From positions 310,001 through 374,000 of the forward strand of contig CAYJLF010000002.1 of NCBI GenBank assembly GCA_964371055.1: a stretch of 64,000 nucleotides of DNA, given 5' to 3'. The position numbers and the translations under genes are program-made. The DNA comes from CAYJLF01 sp964371055 (lineage in GTDB: Bacteria > Eisenbacteria > RBG-16-71-46 > CAIMUX01). The notes beneath the pieces were generated by a model, which did not search any database, had not been told where the DNA came from, and saw nothing but the letters and a program-made list of their open reading frames with translations. Shown piece by piece: positions 40,916-49,377 of the stretch (its first letter is position 1; each line of letters begins with the position of its first letter).

Positions 40916-41857
40916 TCACCAGCCGGCCCGGCCACGCGCGGGCGCATAGGTAGAGAAGTGTGAGATCTCGGCGGTGACCCTCCGATGGTCGAAGGTCCCG
41001 TCTTGGTCCTCCCAGTTGTTCGTAACGGGGTTCAGCCAGTAGATGCTCCAGTCTTCATAGGGCTGCCATTGGAGGCCGTCGAGGTCGATCTCGAGCGTGA
41101 CGGCCGACCGGAACTGCAGCCCGTGCGGCTGGAGTTCGGCGATCAGGGCGCCGTCCTCGCTCTTCTGCCGGATCGTGATGTGAGTGTCGCAGTTCAGCGC
41201 CCACGCGTGGATCGTCAGCTTGACGCGATCCACCACGATCGTGCCTCCGGTCGCCGCCGGGACCCATTGCGTGACGCGGCCCGAACGATGCAGGTACCGG
41301 ATCGGCTGGATGCCCGAGATGTCCCACCGGGTGCCTCCCAGGACGAACGCACCGGTGGTCGAGACCCAGGCCTGCGGCCGTCTCCAGTCGTTGCTTGTCG
41401 GTTGCGCCACAGCCGGCGTCGCCTGCGTGTAGAAGGCCACATTGTGATAGGTGCGGCCATTCGTCAGGGAGAGGTCATCCAGGGTGATGATGGCCGGAGA
41501 GCGCAGTGGGATGTCGGCCGGCAGGATCTCGAGAGCGACCTCGTCGTCGGTCCGGACCACGAGTCTGATGATCGTGCTCGACGGGAGCGAGCCGGCCGGG
41601 AAGCGGACCCGCATGCCGGCGAGCCTGATTTCCCCCCCCATCGCGGCGCTGATCCACCGGGAGGCGGAGTAGGTCGCCTGCGGCTCGGGCCGGACGACGG
41701 GTGCCAGCGGGACGAACAGGAGTTCAGAGTCGGCGTTGGTGTCCGCCAGCTCGGGTGCGCTTGGCATCGAACCCGGCTGCGGGTCGCCGGCGCAGCCCGC
41801 CGAGATGAGGAAGAGTCCGGTCCCGAGAGCCAGAAGTGCCAATCGACGCAGTTGCAT
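40916..41857 (-). CDS. Lipoprotein with two ZU5-like domains
   Basis: This 313-residue protein has a lipoprotein-type signal (LALLALGTGLFLISAGC) and AAGGAGA before the ATG. Two stretches have the ZU5 pattern of a Gly-rich turn followed by an amphipathic strand and a Pro/Ala-rich loop: GGEIRLAGMRVRFPAGSLP at about 116 and GGTIVVDRVKLTIHAWAL at about 226. Each is followed by strands and a call-out to an ISHFSTYAPA-like end. ZU5-type domains act in protein contacts and in autocleaving surface proteins; no cleavage motif was identified. The role is unknown, but the location is the periplasm or outer membrane. Confidence 0.7.
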   Translation of the reverse strand: MQLRRLALLALGTGLFLISAGCAGDPQPGSMPSAPELADTNADSELLFVPLAPVVRPEPQATYSASRWISAAMGGEIRLAGMRVRFPAGSLPSSTIIRLVVRTDDEVALEILPADIPLRSPAIITLDDLSLTNGRTYHNVAFYTQATPAVAQPTSNDWRRPQAWVSTTGAFVLGGTRWDISGIQPIRYLHRSGRVTQWVPAATGGTIVVDRVKLTIHAWALNCDTHITIRQKSEDGALIAELQPHGLQFRSAVTLEIDLDGLQWQPYEDWSIYWLNPVTNNWEDQDGTFDHRRVTAEISHFSTYAPARGRAGW

Positions 41858-42168
41858 GAACCCTTCTCCTTCCGATGAGCGTGTCGAGATACCGAGCCAG
41901 CCTTCGTCGCTCAACTCGCGTGCCGACCCCGGGGCCTTACGGAATAGCCTGAGTCCATGGGGTTTATCTGAAGTCGCCGACTGCACGGTATGCCGAGATC
42001 GGGCCGACGCACCCGGGCGGCATCCCCAAGAAGAGAAAGAAGATGCCGTAAAGTATTATTTCACAGTCGATTGCTGGAAGGTGGCTGATTCCGACCGGGT
42101 TGCTGGTCCTGGCGACGATGTTTCGAGCGGTCTCCGGTCCGCCGCCGCCCGTTCTCGGGGGAACGAGC
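41858..42168. other. Non-coding gap of 311 bases
   Basis: No gene is recognised here. It lies between the end of the FG-GAP gene and the start of the lipoprotein gene, both on the minus strand, so it should hold the lipoprotein promoter. An A+T-rich patch at about 42046-42072 is the only compositional break. A short CGTTC/GAACG hairpin just after the FG-GAP stop (42150-42166) is too weak to call. Confidence 0.5.
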
Positions 42169-43893
42169 TTACTCGCGGCCCGACGGGCGTACGATCCGCA
42201 CCGCGCGTACTCCCCATGACGATTTCAGGACCAGGAAGTAGACGCCCCGCGGGATCGACCGACCCGTATCGTCCCGCCCGTCCCAGACCACCCGGTGGGT
42301 TCCGGGGCGCCGCCACGTCTCCTCCAGCCGGCGGAGCACGCGCCCAGCGGCGTCATGGACCGTCAGAGAGACCCACCCATCCGCGGGGACCGTGAAGAGC
42401 AGTTCCGTCGGTCCGCGGGAAGGGTGAGCGCCGTCGAGGAGCAACACGGGACCGTGCCGCTCATCGGATTCCACGACGGCGGCGGGCTCGAGCGCGCATC
42501 CGTAAAAGAGATAGCCGCGCCCGGCGTCGATCCATTCGTTGTCCCGGTACAGCTCTCCTACCAGGAAGTCGCCGAAGCCGTCCCCATTGACATCAGAGGC
42601 GCGCGAGACCGAGTTGCCCATCTGCCCGCCGGCCTGATCTCCGTCGACCGTCCAGGCTGGGATCGGCTCGAGTCCCTCGGCGCAGCCCATGTAGAGCTGG
42701 ACTCGGCCCGCGTTGGCCAGGCTGTCGGCATCCCACTGGGCCACGCCGATGAGCACATCCGCATAGCCGTCGCCGTTGACATCGCCGGCCGAGGTGACGT
42801 GGTAGCCGAAGTAGGCATCCGGCTGATCTCCCTCGGCGGTCCAGTCCGGCGTTGCGCCCACTCCGTCCGGCCCTCCGAGGAAGAGAAAGACCTTTCCCTC
42901 GTCGACCTCGGGGGCGTCGTAGCGAAAGGCGGCGACGATGAGGTCGTCGTAGCCGTCCGCGTTGACATCACCTGCGCCCGCCACCGACGAGCCGACCTCG
43001 GCGCCCGCTTGCTCTCCGTCGAAGGTCCAGCCGGCCTCCGGCGATGGTCCCTCCGCCGTGCCGTAGTAGACGTAGGCTCGCCCCTCGCGGGAGATTCCGT
43101 CGCCGCTGAAGCGGCGCGAGCCAACCACGACGTCGCCGTAGCCGTCGCCGTCGAGGTCGCCCGCCGCAGTGGCGCGGTAACCGTAGACGGCGTTGTACGA
43201 CTCGCCACGTCCGGTCCAGGCCGGCGTGTCGGCCAGTCCGGAGTCGGAGCCGAGGAAGACGAACGCCTTGCCGCCGTTGATGAACTCCTCGTCCCACAGC
43301 CAGGCCCCGATGACGACGTCGTCGTAGCCGTCGCCGTTGACATCGCCGGCGGTGGAGACGTTGGCGGCGAAACGGCCGTCAGCCTGACCTCCGTCCATCG
43401 TCCACGCCGGTTCGAGCGCTAGGCCGTCGGGCGAGCCTAGGTACAGGAAAGCTCTTCCCTGGTCGACGAGGCCGTCAGCATCCAGGTCACCGGCGCCGAG
43501 AATCACGTCGTCGTAGCCGTCCCCGTTGACATCGCCGGCGGTGGAGAGCTTGTCTGCCAGGTGGGCGCCCGCCTGATTCGACTCCGCCATCCACGCCGGC
43601 GCCGAGACGATTCCCGCGGGAGAACCGAGATACAGGTAGGCGACCCCTTCGTCCGGCTCGGGGTGATCGTAGTTGTACGCACCGAAGAGCACGTCGTCGA
43701 ACCCGTCCCCGTTGACATCGCCGGCGGTGGAGACGGTGCCGAAACGGCCATCCGTCTGGTCACCCTCGAGGATCCACACATCCAGTTCGCAGAGGGCGAG
43801 GCGCGCCGCCGGCAGGGAAGCCGGATCAGCGACGGCGTCGGTCGCGACGCCGAGCGAGAGGAGAAGGATGCCGATCCAGACGAAGGGGCGCAT
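42169..43893 (-). CDS. Secreted FG-GAP (integrin-alpha-like) propeller with FlgD-type C-terminal domain
   Basis: This 574-residue exported protein starts at the ATG at 43893, after GGGAGGA. The signal segment is FVWIGILLLSLGVATDAVA. Seven FG-GAP repeats follow, each with a calcium-loop sequence such as DVNGDGYDDVVIGA and a following strand block (YLYLGSPAG, FLYLGSPDG, FVFLGSDSG), enough for one seven-bladed propeller. The tail is the FlgD-Ig domain (VSLTVHDAAGRVLRRLEE, GTHRVVWDGRDDTGRSI, GVYFLVLKSSWG) ending VRIVRPSGRE. Such propellers bind ligands or calcium-dependent partners on the cell surface. The repeat blocks are also visible as DNA repeats. Confidence 0.87.
   Translation of the reverse strand: MRPFVWIGILLLSLGVATDAVADPASLPAARLALCELDVWILEGDQTDGRFGTVSTAGDVNGDGFDDVLFGAYNYDHPEPDEGVAYLYLGSPAGIVSAPAWMAESNQAGAHLADKLSTAGDVNGDGYDDVILGAGDLDADGLVDQGRAFLYLGSPDGLALEPAWTMDGGQADGRFAANVSTAGDVNGDGYDDVVIGAWLWDEEFINGGKAFVFLGSDSGLADTPAWTGRGESYNAVYGYRATAAGDLDGDGYGDVVVGSRRFSGDGISREGRAYVYYGTAEGPSPEAGWTFDGEQAGAEVGSSVAGAGDVNADGYDDLIVAAFRYDAPEVDEGKVFLFLGGPDGVGATPDWTAEGDQPDAYFGYHVTSAGDVNGDGYADVLIGVAQWDADSLANAGRVQLYMGCAEGLEPIPAWTVDGDQAGGQMGNSVSRASDVNGDGFGDFLVGELYRDNEWIDAGRGYLFYGCALEPAAVVESDERHGPVLLLDGAHPSRGPTELLFTVPADGWVSLTVHDAAGRVLRRLEETWRRPGTHRVVWDGRDDTGRSIPRGVYFLVLKSSWGVRAVRIVRPSGRE
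42570..43735 (-). repeat. Seven approx. 190-bp coding repeats (FG-GAP blades)
   Basis: On the plus strand the core gttgacatcgccggcggtg, exact or degenerate, recurs at about 42577, 42771, 42957, 43148, 43335, 43521 and 43712, roughly every 186-194 bases. The copies near 43335, 43521 and 43712 are nearly identical over 25 bases, so recombination or recent duplication of blades is plausible. Confidence 0.7.
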
Positions 43894-43991
43894 GCTTCCT
43901 CCCGATGGGACGAGGCGTGAGACTTGCCGAAACCGGATGTGATGATCGGCCACGACGACGCGTTACCCCGAACGGCGCCGCTTCGCCGCCC

Positions 43992-45821
43992 CTACTCGAA
44001 CCTCAGATACCCATACTCCGCCGGATCGTAACCGATCGGCACCTGCCAGTCGGCCGAGCCTCCGAGTGCGATCTCCTTGCGCCGGAAGTTGATCCGCCAC
44101 GCGCTTCCGGCCGCCGGCGCGGCAGCTTCGAGCGTCGCGAAGGGGATCGCGGCCTCGAGGGTCCATGCGCCATCGGCCGAATGGGTGCTGGCGGTGACCT
44201 GGCCGTTCCAGGCGGCGTCGGCCCCGGCGCCATTTCCCTCCGGCGCGATTCTCTGATCGAAGATAGCGCCGGCGGGGTTGACGTAGATCTGGAAGACCGT
44301 CCCGCGGACCGAATCGGGACAGAAGAAGAATCCGACGCAGTCGTCCCGGTGGACCGCCTCGTCGCGGGCGCGTGCGGTGACGGTCAGCGACGCCTGGCTC
44401 TGGGTGCAACGGGCGGCGATGTAGAGGCCCCCTTCATCGTAGGCGAAGCGGATGTCGGTCGGCTCGATGGTGCACGCCGAGCCATCCGCGGCGCCGTACT
44501 CCTCGACTGGAATCGCGCCAGACCAGCAGGAGTCGTCGAGCCGTCCGTCGATCGCCGGCGCGGCCTTCACGCGGGAAGCCGGATGGGTCCGGCGCCACGG
44601 CAGCGGCAGGGAATGGGTGTAGCTTCGTCCTTCCCGGTACGGCAGTTCCGCGCGCAGCACGGGGAGCGGGTAGATCGCCCCCTCGCGCCTGGCCTCGAAG
44701 GTTGCGGTCGCGCCGGCGTCCGGGTCGAGCGCCAGATCGGTATCGCCGGGGGTGATCGACCAGCCGGGTGTGACGCTCCAGCGCAGGCGCGCCGCCCAGG
44801 GCTCCGCGAGAATGTTGCGCACGCTGATGACTCCGGCGGCCGGTCGGCCGCGACCGGGATCGGCGATCGCTTCGGCGCGGATACACTCCGCTCCCACCCG
44901 GTGGAAGAACTTGAGATCCGCCACCGTCACGGCGTCGGGCGCCAGCATTCCATCCCGCCGCATCACCATCCAATCGAGGGAGTCGCCGCGGGCCACGCAC
45001 CAGAGCCACTGATAGAACGTGCCGCGATGGAGGTCCTCCCCGTCCGTTGCCCCTCCACTGCTTCCGACGATGGTGTAGGGGATGCCGTCGTAGGCCGCGT
45101 GCCCGTAGACATGAAAGTGGCCATTGAAGACGGCATCGACGCCCTCTTCGACGAAGAGCTGGTGCAGCGGGTCGGGCTTTCCTTCGGCCAGCGTGTCGAA
45201 CCAGTACGGTTTGTGGAAGACGACGATCGTCATCCGCGCGTCACGGTGCCCGCTCAGATCGGCCTGGAGCCAGTCGAGGTAACCGCTCTTTTCGATCCAT
45301 TCACCGGTCGACTCCCAGCGACCGGTGTCGATCATGACGAAGTGCAGCCCCGCGTGGTCGAAGGAGTAGCAGGGATCGACTCCGGTGGCACGGCGGTATG
45401 CCTCGACCATGCCGTCGCTCGTGATGTCGTGGTTCCCGACGCACCAGTGAAAGGGGGCCGGCAGCCCCTTCACCAGCGCTGCCATCTCCGACCACTGATG
45501 CTCGAGGGTGGCCGCGTCTTCGGTGTATCCCTCGATCTGGTCGCCGACGCTGACCACGAACTCCGGGCCGAAGAGGGCGATCTCACGGAGTACCGACTCG
45601 TAGATGCCCGGCTGGGCGCTGCCGGTGCGATCCCCGATGATGGCGAAGCGGACGTCGCGGGCGGTGTCGGGCGCGGCTGCCACCGGCGGAACGAGCCAGG
45701 GGAGAGCGCATGCGACCGCGAGCAGGCTGCCGAGCGCCAGGCGGGCGGGGCCGATCCCGGCGGAACGGAAACGGTCGTCGGCGGGCCGGATCCGCCGGAG
45801 ATCGTGACGCGCGAACGGCAT
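43992..45821 (-). CDS. Exported calcineurin-like metallophosphoesterase with C-terminal CBM9-like domain
   Basis: This 609-residue protein starts at an ATG preceded by GGGAGG. The signal peptide is LALGSLLAVACALPWLVPPVAAA. The metallophosphoesterase motifs are close to standard: AIIGDRTGS (a variant of GD.H), VSVGDQIEG, CVGNHDITSD, VFHKPYW and FNGHFHVYGHA. Residues about 300-420 form a beta-rich linker domain. The last 190 residues look like a CBM9-type sandwich (VKAAPAIDGRLDDSCWSG, RFAYDEGGLYIAARC, WTLEAAIPFATLEAA), the same fold as in the DUF5916-like protein at 37-40 kb. It probably acts on a phosphodiester or phosphoester outside the cytoplasm, directed by the sugar-binding module; this is an inference. 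Confidence 0.88.
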   Translation of the reverse strand: MPFARHDLRRIRPADDRFRSAGIGPARLALGSLLAVACALPWLVPPVAAAPDTARDVRFAIIGDRTGSAQPGIYESVLREIALFGPEFVVSVGDQIEGYTEDAATLEHQWSEMAALVKGLPAPFHWCVGNHDITSDGMVEAYRRATGVDPCYSFDHAGLHFVMIDTGRWESTGEWIEKSGYLDWLQADLSGHRDARMTIVVFHKPYWFDTLAEGKPDPLHQLFVEEGVDAVFNGHFHVYGHAAYDGIPYTIVGSSGGATDGEDLHRGTFYQWLWCVARGDSLDWMVMRRDGMLAPDAVTVADLKFFHRVGAECIRAEAIADPGRGRPAAGVISVRNILAEPWAARLRWSVTPGWSITPGDTDLALDPDAGATATFEARREGAIYPLPVLRAELPYREGRSYTHSLPLPWRRTHPASRVKAAPAIDGRLDDSCWSGAIPVEEYGAADGSACTIEPTDIRFAYDEGGLYIAARCTQSQASLTVTARARDEAVHRDDCVGFFFCPDSVRGTVFQIYVNPAGAIFDQRIAPEGNGAGADAAWNGQVTASTHSADGAWTLEAAIPFATLEAAAPAAGSAWRINFRRKEIALGGSADWQVPIGYDPAEYGYLRFE

Positions 45822-45932
45822 GCTTCACCTCCCGGAGTGGCAATGGAGCGTACGCCCGGGCCGGACAGACGCGGGCCGACCGTAGCCCCGCCCGGCCATC
45901 CGGTCAATCGCCTCTCCGGCGTCGAATCCGCG

Positions 45933-45962
45933 TTGACATCGTGGCGGTTTGCGCCACGCTTG
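45933..45962 (+). promoter_or_regulatory. Consensus -35 with a palindromic operator in the spacer, before the exonuclease gene
   Basis: A perfect TTGACA (45933-45938) is followed, inside the spacer, by the perfect inverted repeat GTGGCG-GTTTG-CGCCAC (45941-45957). The -10 (CACGCT or CGCTTG region, 45955-45962) is poor. The start codon is about 23 bases on. The palindrome is placed to block polymerase, so this looks like a repressor-controlled promoter. Confidence 0.45.
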
Positions 45963-45984
45963 GCCTGTCGCCCGGGGAGGGATC

Positions 45985-47031
45985 ATGACGGAGCCACGGA
46001 TCGAAACAGGAGCGCTGCGCCTCGCGCGCCCCCTCGTCTTCCTCGACACCGAGACGACCGGGGCGGACCCCGGCGTCGATCGCGTGGTCCAGCTTGCCCT
46101 GATCAAGCTCCACCCTGACGGGCGGATCGAGGAGTACGAGCGCCTCGTCAACCCGGGCGTGCCGATCCCGGCCGAGGCGACGGCGATCCACGGGATCGAA
46201 GACTCGATGGTGGAGTTTGCCCCCCCGTTCAACCGGATCGCGGCCGAGGTCGCCTCTTTCTGGAGTGGGTGCGATCTCAGCGGCTTCAATCTCCTGCGAT
46301 TCGACCTCCCGCTCCTGCGGAACGAGTTCCAGCGTTGCGGCGAAGCGTGGAACGTGGAGGACGCGATGGTGGTCGATGCGCAGAGGATCTACCACGCCCG
46401 GGAGCCGCGCGACCTCTCCGCCGCGGTGCGCTTCTACTGCGGCCGTGAGCTCGAAGGCGCGCACGGCGCCATGGCGGACACCCGCGCCACGATGCATGTC
46501 GTGCTGGCCCAGCTCGAGCGCTATCCGGATCTTCCGCGCGAAGTTCCGGGCCTGAACGACCTCTTCAACCAGCCCGACACCCAGTTCGTCGATCGCTCCC
46601 GCAAGTTCCGCTGGAGCGACGGGGAGCCGGTCGTCAACTTCGGGTCTCAGCAGCGCGGGGCCAGACTCAGCGATCTCGTCGTGACGCCGGAAGGGCGGGG
46701 CTTCCTCCGCTGGATCCTCGACCGGGACTTCAGCGCCGAAGTGAAGGGGATCGTCGAGAAAGCGTTGCAGGAGGGGATCATCCCCACGTTCGACGGCCGG
46801 ACGAAGGTTCGCGGCATCCGCGTCGTCGAAGTGCCACGCGGCCCGCGGGAGAGGAATCGATCCGACCCGCGCCCGGCCCCCAAGCCCTCGCGGCCGCCCC
46901 GCGATGAGGCGGACCATGCCCCTGACGCGGGCCCATCCCGCGATGGAGCCGGCTCCGACGCCGCGAACCGTGGGCCGGGCCGAGGCGACCCGCCTCCCGC
47001 CGGCACGGACCAGGGGCGCCTTCCCTTCTGA
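45985..47031 (+). CDS. DnaQ-type 3'-5' exonuclease with DUF3820-like domain
   Basis: This 348-residue protein has an exonuclease domain at about 1-185. Exo I is VFLDTETTG with two acidic residues, Exo II is LSGFNLLRFDLPLL, and Exo III is GAHGAMADTRATMHV with the catalytic His and Asp. A compact second domain at about 210-270 (EPVVNFGSQQRGARLSDLVV then GFLRWILDRDFSAEVKGIV) resembles DUF3820, which accompanies such exonucleases elsewhere. The last 75 residues are Pro/Arg/Asp-rich and disordered. The ATG has GGGGAGGG upstream. It is not the polymerase III epsilon partner by context, since no polymerase gene is nearby; repair or RNA turnover is possible. Confidence 0.88.
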   Translation: MTEPRIETGALRLARPLVFLDTETTGADPGVDRVVQLALIKLHPDGRIEEYERLVNPGVPIPAEATAIHGIEDSMVEFAPPFNRIAAEVASFWSGCDLSGFNLLRFDLPLLRNEFQRCGEAWNVEDAMVVDAQRIYHAREPRDLSAAVRFYCGRELEGAHGAMADTRATMHVVLAQLERYPDLPREVPGLNDLFNQPDTQFVDRSRKFRWSDGEPVVNFGSQQRGARLSDLVVTPEGRGFLRWILDRDFSAEVKGIVEKALQEGIIPTFDGRTKVRGIRVVEVPRGPRERNRSDPRPAPKPSRPPRDEADHAPDAGPSRDGAGSDAANRGPGRGDPPPAGTDQGRLPF

Positions 47032-47053
47032 ACGTTTTCGGCATCCCCCGTTC

Positions 47054-47081
47054 AAACCCTTGCGTACCGGTCGGCGTCAAA
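47054..47081 (+). promoter_or_regulatory. ECF-type promoter before the sigma factor operon
   Basis: AAACCC (47054-47059, matching the AAC core of a GGAAC -35) is followed 17 bases after that AAC by CGTCAAA (47075-47081), the pattern of an ECF-dependent promoter. The sigma gene starts 58 bases downstream, so autoregulation is likely. Confidence 0.45.
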
Positions 47082-47139
47082 GGACTGCGCTCGATACTCC
47101 GGAGCGCCCGCCCGGCGGGCGGAGGACACAGGGAAGAGG

Positions 47140-47700
47140 ATGAGTCTGACTGAGTTAGACCGCCCGGCCGAGGCCGATGAGCAGACGGACGACCTGGTCC
47201 GGCGGGCACAAAGGGGCGACGAGGCCGCGTTGGAGCGGCTCTATCGCCGGTTCGGAAGCCTGATCTACGCGCTGGCGCTGCGATTCGTGACGGACACCGG
47301 CAGAGCTGAGGAGCTGACCCAGGATGTCTTCGTCCGGGTCTGGGAAAAGATCGGAAGCTACCGCTGGGAAAGCGCTTTCGAGACCTGGCTCTACCGGCTC
47401 GCGATCAACCGGGTGCTCTCGGACCTCCGCTCGCGCGGGCGCCGCTCGGCGTGGGAACTGGCGGGTGAGGAGTCGACGATGAACGCGCATCCAGCGCGCA
47501 CCGTGCATCCGGGGCGGGTTCTCGATCTCGAGCGGGCGATTGCATCGCTGCCGACGGGCGCCCGGGCCATCTTCCTCCTTCACGATCTGGAGGGATATCG
47601 CCATCGCGAGATCGCGGAGATGACCGGGATCGCGGTCGGCACCTGCAAGGCGCAGCTTCATCGGGCGAGAGGCTTGCTGAGGGAGGCCCTGGGGCGATGA
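47140..47700 (+). CDS. ECF-type RNA polymerase sigma factor (RpoE-like)
   Basis: This 186-residue sigma factor has region 2 (DEAALERLYRRFGSLIYALA, ELTQDVFVRVWEKIGSYRW, FETWLYRLAINRVLSDLRS) and region 4 (LPTGARAIFLLHDLEGYRH, REIAEMTGIAVGTCKAQLHR). Its stop overlaps the start of a zinc-finger anti-sigma gene as ATGA, the usual sign of a sigma/anti-sigma pair. An ECF-type promoter upstream suggests that it drives its own operon, which also holds a DUF4097 secreted protein. The stress signal is probably sensed across the membrane by the anti-sigma factor. Confidence 0.93.
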   Translation: MSLTELDRPAEADEQTDDLVRRAQRGDEAALERLYRRFGSLIYALALRFVTDTGRAEELTQDVFVRVWEKIGSYRWESAFETWLYRLAINRVLSDLRSRGRRSAWELAGEESTMNAHPARTVHPGRVLDLERAIASLPTGARAIFLLHDLEGYRHREIAEMTGIAVGTCKAQLHRARGLLREALGR

Positions 47701-48413
47701 ACCACGAATGGACACTGGCCAGGCTGGACGCCTACCTGGACGATGCGCTGCCGGCGACGGAGCGTCGCGAGGTGGAGTCGCACCTGGCCGCATGCGAGCA
47801 GTGTCGGGACGAGCTTGCCTCGATCGGCGCCCTGCTCGACACGGCGCACGATCTGAGGGCCCGATCCCGGGAACCGGGTCACGATCTCTGGCCGGGCATC
47901 GCCGCTCGAATCCAGACGACCGGCACGAAGCCGCAGTCGGCGGACTCCCGGTCGCTCCTGCGCACCCCAGCCTCGCCGCGCCGCCAGGGATGGCCCCTCT
48001 CCTGGCGCTGGGCCCTGGTCACCGTCGGGACTGCGGCGCTCTTCATCGTTGCGCTCCGCTTTGGTCCTCGTCTGGCGGGAGTCGATGCGGTCGCTCCCGG
48101 CGGCACCGTGCCGAGTGGTCCGGTGCGGCTGGCCGCCGCGCCGCTCGAGGAGACGGCCGACGGACTGGCCGCCGAAGTGAGCCGGGTGCGCGCAAGCCTG
48201 GAGCAGTCGGCGACCGCGGACTCGATCGCCTCCGGCGATGCCTGGAGCGTCTTCGACCAGAACCTCGTCGTTCTGGACGGCGCGATCAAGGACGCGAGAA
48301 CCGCGCTGGACCGGGATCCCGACAACCCTGTCATCCAGCGTTCGCTGTTGACGGCCTACCAGAAGCAACTCGACCTGCTTCGCTGGGCGAGTCGCGTCGT
48401 GCGGCAGAGTTAG
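47697..48413 (+). CDS. Membrane anti-sigma factor with zinc-binding HC2 domain
   Basis: This 238-residue partner of the preceding sigma factor has the zf-HC2 domain in the first 45 residues (LDAYLDDALPATERREVESH then LAACEQCRDEL), with the His-x3-Cys-x2-Cys ligands. One membrane helix follows at about 103-122 (ALVTVGTAALFIVALRFG). The outside part is helical (AEVSRVRASLEQSATADSIA, LLTAYQKQLDLLRW) and probably detects the signal. Four-base overlap with the sigma gene ensures balanced synthesis. The DUF4097 gene follows 20 bases after the stop. Confidence 0.9.
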   Translation: MNHEWTLARLDAYLDDALPATERREVESHLAACEQCRDELASIGALLDTAHDLRARSREPGHDLWPGIAARIQTTGTKPQSADSRSLLRTPASPRRQGWPLSWRWALVTVGTAALFIVALRFGPRLAGVDAVAPGGTVPSGPVRLAAAPLEETADGLAAEVSRVRASLEQSATADSIASGDAWSVFDQNLVVLDGAIKDARTALDRDPDNPVIQRSLLTAYQKQLDLLRWASRVVRQS

Positions 48414-48433
48414 AGCCAATGAAGGAGGAGATC

Positions 48434-49336
48434 ATGTGGATCGAGACGTGGGGCCCGGCCCTGGCGGGCATGCTGCTTCTGGCGACGATCGCGCAGGGAG
48501 CGGAGACGCGGGTGATCGATGAGCGGCGCCCCGCCGCGGCGGATGTGCGCCTCGAGATCGAGACGGTGCCCGGTACGGTGACGGTGGAGGCGTGGGACCG
48601 GAATGAAGTCGAGGTGAAGGGCTCGGTTCGGGACGACGCGAAGTTCTCCTTCACCGGCACCGACGGGAGCCTCCTGGTCAAGGTCGAGTGGCCGAAGAAG
48701 CGCCTCGGTGGGAATCACCTGCGACAGGAAGACTGCCGTCTCGAGATCAAGGCCCCCGCCGGGGTGGCGCTCTCGATCTCCACCGTGTCGGCGGACGTCA
48801 CCGTCACGGGCGTCAGCGGTTCGATCGAAGTCGAGTCGGTGAGCGGCGATCTTCGAATCAGCGCCGACCCCCGGACCATCAGCCTGGAGTCGGTCAGCGG
48901 GGACGTCGATCTCACCTCGACCTGTCGCGATGTCACGGTGGAGTCGGTCAGCGGTGACATCCAGGCCCGCGTCGGGGGCGGTGAGGCCCGGGTCGCGACG
49001 GTCAGCGGGAATGTCAGTCTGGAGGGAGACTCGTTCGAGTCCTTGAGGCTCGAGAGCGTCTCGGGAGACATCGAGCTGTCGGGCGAACTCGTCGCGGGGG
49101 CGCGGGTCAAGATCGAGTGCCACAGCGGTGACGTCGATCTGCGCCTCAAGGGGGACCCCTCGGCCGAGTTCCAGGTCTCGACCTTCTCCGGAGCGATCGA
49201 CAGCGAGTTCGGGGGAGAGGCCGAGCGCACCAGCCGTTACGCACCGGGCGAGGAGTACGAGATGACCGTGGGAGGCGGCTCCGCCCGGGTCACGATCGAC
49301 GCTTTCTCCGGCACCGTGCGGCTGCGGCGGATCTGA
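48434..49336 (+). CDS. Secreted DUF4097-type beta-helix protein
   Basis: This 300-residue protein starts at the ATG at 48434 with GGAGGAG upstream; an ATG at 48419 lies before that site. It has a signal segment (WGPALAGMLLLATIAQGAE). The body is a regular run of short beta-helix rungs with the phrase VSGD or SG repeated: VTGVSGSIEVESVSGDLRIS, LESVSGDVDLTS, VESVSGDIQARV, TVSGNVSLEG and LESVSGDIELSG. This is the DUF4097 (putative adhesin) pattern. DUF4097 genes commonly follow ECF sigma/anti-sigma pairs, so the product is likely an envelope-stress-induced protein. Confidence 0.88.
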   Translation: MWIETWGPALAGMLLLATIAQGAETRVIDERRPAAADVRLEIETVPGTVTVEAWDRNEVEVKGSVRDDAKFSFTGTDGSLLVKVEWPKKRLGGNHLRQEDCRLEIKAPAGVALSISTVSADVTVTGVSGSIEVESVSGDLRISADPRTISLESVSGDVDLTSTCRDVTVESVSGDIQARVGGGEARVATVSGNVSLEGDSFESLRLESVSGDIELSGELVAGARVKIECHSGDVDLRLKGDPSAEFQVSTFSGAIDSEFGGEAERTSRYAPGEEYEMTVGGGSARVTIDAFSGTVRLRRI

Positions 49337-49377
49337 GCCCAGAGGACGGTCGCGAGTCCGGGGCGTACTCTGGGCTC
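49335..49377. terminator. Bidirectional hairpin between convergent genes
   Basis: A perfect 10-bp inverted repeat (GAGCCCAGAG / CTCTGGGCTC) with a 23-base loop occupies the 40-base gap between the DUF4097 stop and the convergent propeller gene, overlapping the first of these stop codons and abutting the other. Confidence 0.6.

Noticed and set aside
42570..43735. A regular direct-repeat array resembling a CRISPR
   Set aside because: The repeats are in a coding frame, about 190 bases apart, and encode FG-GAP blades; spacers are conserved protein sequence, not unique.
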